Part shown: piece after piece, positions 1 through 5,253 of the stretch | Layout of the letters: each line of letters begins with the position of its first letter | Position numbering within the stretch: position 1 is the stretch's first letter | Assembly: GCA_025057695.1 (NCBI GenBank) | Contig: JANWVB010000065.1 | Location: 1 to 5,253, forward strand | Reading direction: 5' to 3' | DNA length: 5,253 nt | From: Patescibacteria group bacterium | GTDB lineage: Bacteria; Patescibacteriota; Microgenomatia; UBA8517 | The notes under the pieces: model-generated | The model's input: the letters and a program-made list of their open reading frames with translations, nothing else | Database searches by the model: none | What the model was told of the DNA's origin: nothing | Program-made: the position numbers and the translations under genes

Positions 1-85
1 GGTCGTTGGTGAAAACTTCTTTCTTGTTATCGTCTGACAGTGCGTAAATACATTTTATGTAATTTTCTTCAGTGTAGGTAAGCAC
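1..85 (-). CDS. DtxR/MntR-family metal-dependent transcriptional repressor, N-terminal fragment (partial)
   Basis: Read on the minus strand from a GTG at 85-83, the protein begins MLTYTEENYIKCIYALSDD and continues NKKEVFTND to the window edge (28 codons). The pattern TEENYxKxIYxLS followed by an acidic or lysine-rich turn and EV.TN is the characteristic first helix and start of the helix-turn-helix in DtxR/MntR/IdeR-type repressors, as I know them from Bacteroidota. Family members bind Fe2+ or Mn2+ and then DNA, and repress metal-uptake genes; whether this one senses iron or manganese cannot be told because the metal-binding residues lie outside the window. The GTG is preferred because an in-frame stop lies five codons upstream (100-98) and only ATT/ATC codons lie between. 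There is no Shine-Dalgarno sequence, only A/T-rich leader, as is usual in this phylum. The gene runs off the left edge, so it is partial because of the window, not demonstrably broken. Confidence 0.8.
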   Translation of the reverse strand, partial: MLTYTEENYIKCIYALSDDNKKEVFTND

Positions 86-165
86 GATTTTAATTTTTTA
101 GTAAATATAAAAAAAAATTCAGTATAACCTAAATTTTATTTTATTCCATTTTATACAATGAAGCA

Positions 166-197
166 TTAACCATATTAAACTCATGTTACGCATTAGC
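166..197. repeat. Left arm of an imperfect inverted repeat pair
   Basis: The reverse complement of this stretch (GCTAATGCGTAACATGAGTT and on to GGTTAA) aligns without gaps to positions 1095-1126, with 24 of 32 bases identical by hand count. The core shared by both arms is ATGCGTAA-nn-TGAGTT. The pair encloses the GC-rich element and the transposase remnant. It could be the worn ends of an inserted segment or two copies of a short dispersed motif. No flanking target duplication was recognised. Confidence 0.4.
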
Positions 198-200
198 GGC

Positions 201-337
201 AAAGTACGGTGAGGTGTTTTTTTTATGTAGGGCGCGCCCCTGCGGGGCCGGGCTGTCCGCCACTCCGCTATCGCTGCGGTGCTCCGCTGAAGCTCCGCAC
301 TGGCCGTGCCGGCCATGGCTCCCATCCCTCGCGCAGG
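201..337. repeat. GC-rich, foldable intergenic element with T-run leader (probable dispersed repeat)
   Basis: A leader (201-224, AAAGTACGGTGAGGTG then eight T) is followed by a core at 231-337 that is about 77% GC by hand count, against strongly AT-rich flanks. The core is full of complementary segments: CCCC-TGC-GGGG (237-247), GGCCGG (246-251) with CCGGCC (309-314), CCTGCG (239-244) with CGCAGG (332-337), CCGC (265-268) with GCGG (276-279), GTGC (279-282) with GCAC (297-300), and GGCC-GTGCC-GGCC (302-314). Some pairings compete, so no single fold is claimed. From memory, similar GGGCG..CCCCTGCGGGG..CGGGCTGTCCGC sequences are scattered between genes in many Bacteroidota genomes; I could not search this. 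A near copy of the leader occurs at 5172-5194, which supports a repeated unit. The short open frames across it are composition artefacts. The function is unknown; a transcript-end structure or a non-autonomous mobile element are possibilities. Confidence 0.6.
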
Positions 338-487
338 TTCTCTCGAAATTTTTCAGGCTAACAAGAAGATGTGGACCTCCGAAGAAGCTCGCAAAAAGGA
401 ATACCCTTCGCTTTTAAAGTGTCATTCCACATTTAAAAATAGTATCAACTTGCTGATCGAATCCTGTAGCGTCATAAAAAATAGGTT
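338..487. other. Spacer between GC-rich element and transposase remnant, no gene seen
   Basis: Composition falls back towards AT-rich. No open frame with family-like character, tRNA or clear hairpin-plus-T terminator was seen. The right half (about 415-487) probably holds the 5' untranslated part and left end of the IS1380-type element whose coding sequence begins at 488, but I could not identify its terminal repeat. Confidence 0.4.
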
Positions 488-1099
488 ATGAACTTTGAGT
501 TATCTTTTACGAATATAGAAGTTGAAATTCATGCGGGATGTTTTTTTGAAGCAAATGTTGACCAAAATCAACTTCATGGAGTACATGCACAGGTATACCA
601 CTCTTCCGGTGAATAACTTGAACAGATTCCTGCAGCTTGTCATCCTTTTAGAATCGTTCATCACCACTGTCTGGGTGACCAACCGTTTTATGTATAGAGA
701 AATGACTCATTCAGACCAAGTCTTGTCGAAGATTTTCGGATGAAAGGCCATTCCTGGCCAAGATGCATAGTAAGAGGTATTTCAACAAGTTTGATCAGGC
801 TACCAACCAGTAGGTGATCCGCATTTCTATCTGTTGGATGTTTGAAAACATCCAGCTCAAGTATTTAACATTGGACATTGACTCAGCCGTCAGGGCACTC
901 TATGGCGCGCAGGAGGGGGCAAGGCATAAAGAGCCATCATCTCATTACTGTCTTCGTCAACGACGTGCCCTTGATAACCAATTTCTGGTTAAGGAGTACT
1001 GACACCCCGAAGCTCGAGAATAGTGCCGGAGTCAAAAGCAACGAAAACCATTTGCTGGTTTGTGAGATTAACTCTAAATTTACCCATCCATACTCCTGA
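488..1099 (+). pseudogene. IS1380-family transposase remnant: frameshifted, interrupted and truncated
   Basis: The conceptual protein can be followed across three frames. It starts with ATG at 488 as MNFELSFTNIEVEIHAG, and the frame is lost near 537-546 beside a run of seven T. A second frame gives FLKQMLTKINFMEYM, then LLESFITTVWVTNRFMYRE and LSKIFG. TGA at 741-743 stands where FGW is expected, followed by KAIPGQDA to 767. At 768-771 four bases (TAGT) replace one Tyr codon, shifting to the frame KRYFNKFDQATNQ. A TAG at 811-813 interrupts that frame, which resumes as MFENIQLKYLTLDIDSAV and LYGAQEGA to 921. A third frame from about 926 gives IKSHHLITVFVNDVPL and NFWLRSTDTP. These blocks match my memory of IS1380 transposases (LDxDSTV.T.YG.QEGA, SHHPL.AFV, NFWLRxGNT); LDIDS carries the first Asp of the DDE triad. 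The GYNPK-type segment between QEGA and SHH is largely missing. Family similarity fades after about 1030, and the second half of the transposase, with the remaining catalytic residues, is absent. It cannot encode an active enzyme. Confidence 0.78.
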
Positions 1100-1126
1100 T
1101 GCGTAATCTGAGTTAAATTTTATTAA
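1095..1126. repeat. Right arm of an imperfect inverted repeat pair
   Basis: CCTGATGCGTAATCTGAGTT and on to TATTAA matches the reverse complement of 166-197 at 24 of 32 positions. It sits just past the transposase remnant and about 30 bp before the promoter box of the large gene, so it may mark the right edge of inserted sequence. Confidence 0.4.
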
Positions 1127-1156
1127 AAGCTAATTTTTTACATCCGATCCTTGTTG

Positions 1157-1164
1157 TAAATTTG
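1157..1164 (+). promoter_or_regulatory. Bacteroidota-type -7 promoter box for the large gene
   Basis: TAAATTTG is a perfect match to the TAnnTTTG -7 consensus used by the primary sigma factor of Bacteroidota. It would place the transcription start near 1171 and leave a leader of roughly 30 nt before the ATG at 1203. The region about 20 bp upstream is T-rich but shows no good TTTG -33 element, so strength is uncertain. The box lies to the right of the mobile-element debris, so the gene could keep its own promoter regardless of insertions there. Confidence 0.5.
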
Positions 1165-1202
1165 ACCTTAATAGAATTAATGAGTGAGCCCACAGTGAAA
1201 TT

Positions 1203-4200
1203 ATGAAAAAGCTTTACCGTATTTCCGTTTTGTTCTTTATCGTTACTTATGCGTACTCTCAATATCCCTCAGCACCCAATTCTACAGATGCCGTTGGCAG
1301 AAAGCAAGGTAAATGGGTAGTATACTTCGACAAAGATTGGAATGTGACTACAGAAAAAAAACAAATACACTACTATCGAATAATAAAATATAAAGACGGT
1401 AAACCCGTAGGAATAGTAAAAGATTATTACGCCCAATCCGGCAAACTACAATTCAAGGGCAAAATGATTGATGACACCCCAAAAAACGAAAGAAACAAAG
1501 GGCTTTGCGTGTGGTACAGTGAGACAGGAGAAATTGAACAAAAGATCTGGTTTAATGAGGAAGGGCAAGCAACTAAGGCTATACTATATGATAAGAGTGG
1601 TAAACCCATTCCGAAAGAACAAATCTTGAAGTTGAATCAAAATGATATTTCTTCTGAAGAAAAAGAATGGTCAAAATTAGTTGCACAAGGTACGTTGCTA
1701 TATCAGACCGGTAAATATGATGAAGCTACAGTTTTACTTGAAAAGGGTATTAAACTAGCTGAGACAATCTTTGGTAAGGATCATATGAACTATGCCACCT
1801 GTTGTAATCTTTTAGCCGCACTATATGTTGCACAAAACAGACATGCCGAAGCGGAACCTCTATACAGACAATCAAAAGATATATGCTACAAGGTTTTAGG
1901 TAAAAAAGATCAAACATACGCACTCTCTTGTTATAATCTTGGAAAACTGTGTGAACATCAAGGCCGCTACTCAGAAGCAGAAAATCTAATCAAAGAAGCT
2001 TGGGACATTTTGAGAGAAGTTGTGGGTAGAAAGCATCATTACTATGGCATGGCCAGTGATGCTTTAGCTAATCTATACTTAACTCAAGCTAAGTATTCAA
2101 GTGCCGAACCATTGTATAGGGAAATATTACTCATTAAGTCAAAAGTTTTTGACAGAAATCACACCGATTATATCCGATACAGAAATATTTTGGCAAATGT
2201 ATATATTCTTCAAGGTAAATATTCGAAAGCCGAAAAATTGCTCAAAGAAACATTGTTTATTTCCGAAAAAGTGCTTGGTAAATCTCATGTAGATTATGGC
2301 ATAACATGCGATAACCTAAGTAATTTTTATCAGGTTATGGGGAATTACCATGAATCAGAAAAATATAGCAAAAAAGCTCTCGATATATTCATCCACACTG
2401 TAGGCAAAGATCATCCTTACTACGCCTCTGCCTGTCATAACTTAGCAGCTTCTTACTTTTATCAAAAAAAGCTTTCAGATGCTAAAACAATGTACGAGCA
2501 AGCAATCCCAATTTTTGAAAAAATTTCTAATTACGATGGTATTCAATATGCTTCCTTCTGTAAAGATTTAGCCACTTTTTATTTATATCAAAACAAATAC
2601 AAGGAAGCAGAACTTTTTTATAATAAAGCTAATGAAATTTTTGCCAAGAATTCTAGGAAAAAAAATCAAGTTTATGCCAATACTTGTATTGAACTGGCAA
2701 ATTATTATTGTATATCAGGTAGATATTTAGAAGCAGAACTTTCGTATGCAGAGGCAAAAGAAATTTTTGCTCATGTGTCAGGTAAAGAACACCCAAGCTA
2801 TGCCCAATGTTGCAGCGGTTTGGCATTGTTGTATAAAAGTCAGGGTCAATATTCAAAAGCTGAAACTATGTATAAAGAAGCGTTGAATATTTATGCAAAG
2901 TTATTTGGCACTAAACATCTTAAATACGCTGAATCTTGTAACGAACTGGCATCATTATATGAAAGTCAAGGCCGGTATTCTATGGCAGAACAATTATATC
3001 TGCAAGCAAAAGAAATTTTTTCTAAAGCACATGGCGAGGAGAACTCCAATTATGCGCAAGTCTGTAAAAACTTGGCAGGATTGTACCTGAGACAAAGTAG
3101 AGTTAAAGAAGCTGAAGCACTAAATAATCAGGTCCAAAAGATTTTTTCAAAGCTATCAAAAGACGAACAACACAAATATGCTATATCGCGTAACCATCTT
3201 GCATTGATGCACAAAAGTCGAGGACAATATTCTGAAGCAGAGCAATTGTATCTGGAGGTAAAAGAAATTATCTACAACATACAAGGAAAAGAGAACCTCG
3301 ACTACGCCATCACATGTTACAACTTGGCAGATTTGTACTCTCATCAGGATAGGTTTTCAGAAGCCGAATCCCTCTTAATAGAAGCAAAAGATATTTTTGC
3401 CAAAATATTAGGTGAGTATCATACTAACTATGCAAACTCTTGTGACAAACTAGCAATGCTATATGTGCGACAAGAAAGATATTCTGATGGTGAGCCGCTC
3501 TTACAGAAAGCATTAGACATCAGAACTAAACTACTGGGAAAAGAACATGTTGATTATGGCATCTCTTGCAACAACCTCGCATTTATGTATTACAAACAAG
3601 GTAAATATTGGGAAGCCGAAACTTTATACAACGAAGCAAAAGAAATATATGCCAACGTATTGGGTAATGAACACATTGAATATGCTAATATTTGCGAAAA
3701 TTTAGCGTTGTTGTACGCAAGTATAGGAAGATATTCGGAAGCCGAATCCTTGTATGAAGAAGCTTTGAACATTAGTGCCAATTTGTTAGGAAAAGAAAAT
3801 CGTGCCTATACTACCACTTGCAGCAACCTTGCGCATTTGCACTATATGCAAGGTAAATACCACAAAGCTGAACAATTAGATCGAGAGATTCTCGATATTC
3901 AAAAAAAATTGTTAGATAAAAACCAAATTGATTATGCTTACACTTGCAACAACCTGGCTTTAGTATACATGGAGGAGGAAAGGTACCAAGAGGCAGAATC
4001 ATACTGCAAAGAGGCATTAGATATTCGTGCTAAAATCTTAGGTAAGGATCATGCAGATTATGCATGCTCTTGTTATAATCTAGCACATTTGTACCACATA
4101 CAAGGCAGATACTCAGAAGCTGAACCGTTGTATAAAGAGTCGAAAGAAATTTTTGCCAAAACATTAGCTAGAGAAAATCCTTTTTATATCACATCATGTA

Positions 4201-5120
4201 ATTGGTTAGCTTTCCTTTATGTTGACCAAGAAAGATATTCAGAGGCTGAGCAACTTTTAAAACACACATACCAAATACTTGTATCCAATATACAAAACAA
4301 CTTCGAAGGTATGTCTGAAAAAAACAAAGAGGAATATATGAACACTTTTCAACAACATTTTCCAATCAGTTTCTCTTTTGTACTTAAGGCACAAAAACCT
4401 GAGCTTAATTCTTGGATTCTTGAATATTCTCTCACTAAAGAAAACCTGTTGTTTTACTGCTCCGGCATGCTTAGATACATCTTAAAATACCAAGATGAAA
4501 AATCTCTTTTAGATATTTACGACAAATGGTTCTCAGCTCGGAAAGCGCTTGCTCAAGCCTATGCAATGGATGAACAAAAACGAAAAGAAAAAAACATAAA
4601 CCTAAAGGCTTTAGAAATAGAGGCTAATGAAGCAGAGAATGAGCTCTTAATACAGTTTTCTCAAAAAGAATCATTCATGCCTGCTATTCCTGCAGCATAC
4701 AAATGCGAGGAAATTCAAAAAAAACTTCAACATCATGATGCCTTCGTACTAATGACCAGAGTCAGATACTACGACAAAACTTGGTCGGACAGTCTCGTGT
4801 ATGTGGCTTTGATAGTTAAAAAAGATAGTAAATATCCTGAAATTGTTCCGTTCTCCAACGGAAAATACATGCAGCAAAATAGCTTTAAATTTTACAAAGA
4901 CTCCACAGAAAAGAAAATACAAGAAGAAGCCTTTTACAGTAAATTATTCGAGCCTATTAAACAAAAACTTACCAATATTAAGAAAATTTATGTCTATCCT
5001 ATTGGGGCAATTGAATTAGAACTGTTCCACAATTTTTCTTTTCAGAATTATATGAGCAAAGAATATAATGTTCAGTTAATAAAAAACTCGTGTGAATTTT
5101 TCCATTTCAGCAAAAAATAA
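1203..5120 (+). CDS. Exported MORN-TPR protein with C-terminally truncated CHAT domain
   Basis: The product is 1305 aa. Residues 1-19 (MKKLYRISVL.. ending AYS before Gln20) form a signal peptide, so export is likely. Residues about 33-136 contain MORN/YwqK-like motifs (GKWVVYFDKDW, DGKPVGIVKDYY, SGKLQFKGK, LCVWYSETGEI). From about 155 to 1036 there are about 21 TPRs of the kinesin-light-chain type with consensus YAxxCxNLAxLYxxQGRYSEAExLYxEAxxIxxKxLGKEH. Residues about 1037-1259 match the helical and strand region that precedes and opens CHAT modules (LTKENLLFY, EANEAENELL, VALIVKKDSKYPEIVPF). KKIYVYPIGAIELELFHNFS at 1260-1279 is the opening CHAT strand, which in intact relatives reads like IY.SPDG. 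The protein ends 26 residues later, so the caspase-like His and Cys are missing. ATG 1203 is the only standard start after the in-frame stop at 1185; there is no Shine-Dalgarno sequence. CHAT proteins are caspase/separase-like peptidases, often triggered through TPRs; here a binding or scaffold role, or a broken protease, is more likely. The neighbours give no functional hint. Confidence 0.85.
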   Translation: MKKLYRISVLFFIVTYAYSQYPSAPNSTDAVGRKQGKWVVYFDKDWNVTTEKKQIHYYRIIKYKDGKPVGIVKDYYAQSGKLQFKGKMIDDTPKNERNKGLCVWYSETGEIEQKIWFNEEGQATKAILYDKSGKPIPKEQILKLNQNDISSEEKEWSKLVAQGTLLYQTGKYDEATVLLEKGIKLAETIFGKDHMNYATCCNLLAALYVAQNRHAEAEPLYRQSKDICYKVLGKKDQTYALSCYNLGKLCEHQGRYSEAENLIKEAWDILREVVGRKHHYYGMASDALANLYLTQAKYSSAEPLYREILLIKSKVFDRNHTDYIRYRNILANVYILQGKYSKAEKLLKETLFISEKVLGKSHVDYGITCDNLSNFYQVMGNYHESEKYSKKALDIFIHTVGKDHPYYASACHNLAASYFYQKKLSDAKTMYEQAIPIFEKISNYDGIQYASFCKDLATFYLYQNKYKEAELFYNKANEIFAKNSRKKNQVYANTCIELANYYCISGRYLEAELSYAEAKEIFAHVSGKEHPSYAQCCSGLALLYKSQGQYSKAETMYKEALNIYAKLFGTKHLKYAESCNELASLYESQGRYSMAEQLYLQAKEIFSKAHGEENSNYAQVCKNLAGLYLRQSRVKEAEALNNQVQKIFSKLSKDEQHKYAISRNHLALMHKSRGQYSEAEQLYLEVKEIIYNIQGKENLDYAITCYNLADLYSHQDRFSEAESLLIEAKDIFAKILGEYHTNYANSCDKLAMLYVRQERYSDGEPLLQKALDIRTKLLGKEHVDYGISCNNLAFMYYKQGKYWEAETLYNEAKEIYANVLGNEHIEYANICENLALLYASIGRYSEAESLYEEALNISANLLGKENRAYTTTCSNLAHLHYMQGKYHKAEQLDREILDIQKKLLDKNQIDYAYTCNNLALVYMEEERYQEAESYCKEALDIRAKILGKDHADYACSCYNLAHLYHIQGRYSEAEPLYKESKEIFAKTLARENPFYITSCNWLAFLYVDQERYSEAEQLLKHTYQILVSNIQNNFEGMSEKNKEEYMNTFQQHFPISFSFVLKAQKPELNSWILEYSLTKENLLFYCSGMLRYILKYQDEKSLLDIYDKWFSARKALAQAYAMDEQKRKEKNINLKALEIEANEAENELLIQFSQKESFMPAIPAAYKCEEIQKKLQHHDAFVLMTRVRYYDKTWSDSLVYVALIVKKDSKYPEIVPFSNGKYMQQNSFKFYKDSTEKKIQEEAFYSKLFEPIKQKLTNIKKIYVYPIGAIELELFHNFSFQNYMSKEYNVQLIKNSCEFFHFSKK
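1665..4310 (+). repeat. 126-bp periodic TPR-coding array (42-residue units)
   Basis: The Tyr that opens each unit recurs exactly every 42 residues from residue 197 (base 1791) to residue 995 (base 4185). That gives 19 consecutive full units without an insertion or deletion, plus a less regular first unit (from about residue 155) and a last unit that merges into the CHAT-proximal region. Units are clearly related but diverged at the DNA level; I saw no pair of near-identical neighbours. That argues for an old expansion rather than a recent slippage event or an assembly error. Confidence 0.85.
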
Positions 5121-5171
5121 CCGATCGAATTTTCACCTCACAAAAGTCGCATCAATCCGATACTGCTCCAA
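5121..5171. other. Short 3' flank of the TPR-CHAT gene, no terminator seen
   Basis: This 51-bp stretch follows the TAA and holds no convincing hairpin-plus-T terminator; CGATCG (5122-5127) is only a 6-bp palindrome. Both other forward frames stay open through here from before the stop, but neither reads like the continuation of a CHAT domain, so a single frameshift near the end does not obviously explain the truncation. Confidence 0.4.
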
Positions 5172-5194
5172 AAAGTATGGCGAGATGTTTTTTT
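5172..5194. repeat. Second copy of the GC-rich element's leader
   Basis: AAAGTATGGCGAGATG followed by seven T matches 201-223 at 20 of 23 positions, in the same orientation. In the first copy the T-run leads through ATGTAG into the GC-rich core. Here the T-run is followed by GTTTT and a long G-run, so the core either begins differently or was misread at the contig end. Confidence 0.55.
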
Positions 5195-5253
5195 GTTTTG
5201 GGGGGGGGCGGAAGAGGAGAGAGAGGGACGAAACATGTAAAGTGAGGGGGGGG
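5195..5253. other. G/A-rich low-complexity tail, probable sequence-end artefact
   Basis: Nine consecutive G at 5200-5208, then almost pure purine (GGAAGAGGAGAGAGAGGGA) and a closing run of seven G. The composition is unlike anything else in the window and no gene can be read. It resembles unreliable base calling where reads enter a hard-to-sequence structure, but this cannot be proved from the sequence alone. Confidence 0.55.

Noticed and set aside
100..170. Possible promoter for the DtxR-type gene on the minus strand (a TTG and a TAGGTTAT-like box)
   Set aside because: The -7 box matches poorly and the spacing, about 24 nt, is too long for the usual arrangement; in AT-rich sequence such matches are expected by chance.
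119..417. Open frames on both strands across the GC-rich element (119-325 minus, 214-417 plus, 306-491 plus)
   Set aside because: They are produced by the stop-poor GC-rich core, have low-complexity Arg/Ala/Pro-rich translations and no family resemblance, and conflict with the repeat structure.
500..682. Minus-strand open frame opposite the transposase remnant
   Set aside because: It is a shadow of the decayed IS1380 frame, which explains the plus strand much better.
1427..4017. Several 60-68 aa frames inside the large gene on both strands
   Set aside because: All overlap the 1305-aa frame and mirror its TPR periodicity; none has a plausible start region or family motif.
1665..4310. 126-bp periodicity as a CRISPR array or tandem DNA satellite
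   Set aside because: The period is fully explained by 42-residue TPR units in one continuous frame; units are diverged and there are no identical repeats with unique spacers.
1203..5120. Type III-E CRISPR-associated TPR-CHAT (Craspase partner)
   Set aside because: There is a signal peptide, the TPRs are of the kinesin-light-chain type, the CHAT catalytic part is missing, and there is no CRISPR array or cas gene in the window.
5060..5171. Frameshift near the stop hiding the rest of the CHAT domain
   Set aside because: Both other forward frames are open here, but neither reads like CHAT sequence after the first strand, so I could not support a simple one-base error; sequencing error over a longer stretch remains possible.

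Overview
The window looks like a piece of a Bacteroidota genome, most likely a marine Cytophagales-type bacterium resembling Microscilla. This is inferred from the AT-rich coding sequence without Shine-Dalgarno sites, a perfect TAnnTTTG -7 promoter box, an exported MORN/TPR/CHAT protein of a kind expanded in that group, and a GC-rich dispersed-repeat-like element. The species assignment is an inference.

Layout, left to right. Positions 1-85 (minus strand) hold the first 28 codons of a DtxR/MntR-type metal-dependent repressor, cut by the window edge. From 86 to 487 there is no gene: an AT-rich leader, one arm of an imperfect inverted repeat (166-197), a 137-bp element with a T-run leader and a very GC-rich foldable core (201-337), then about 150 bp of unassigned spacer. 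Positions 488-1099 carry the decayed first half of an IS1380-family transposase, whose reading frame can be followed through at least two frameshifts, two in-frame stops and one small deletion. The second inverted-repeat arm lies at 1095-1126. A promoter box at 1157-1164 precedes the one large intact gene.

That gene (1203-5120, plus strand, 1305 aa) encodes a predicted exported protein: signal peptide, MORN/YwqK-like repeats, an unusually regular array of 42-residue kinesin-light-chain-type TPRs (about 21 units), and the helical and opening strand region of a CHAT (caspase-like) module. It stops before the part of CHAT that would carry the catalytic His and Cys. About 50 bp after its stop, the leader of the GC-rich element reappears (5172-5194), and the window then dissolves into G-rich low-complexity sequence that looks like a poor-quality contig end.

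The two real genes diverge from a shared intergenic region littered with mobile-element debris. I see no sign that they act in one pathway. The most interesting signals are the truncated exported TPR-CHAT protein, the Cys ladder in its repeats, and the GC-rich element that seems to occur on both sides of it.
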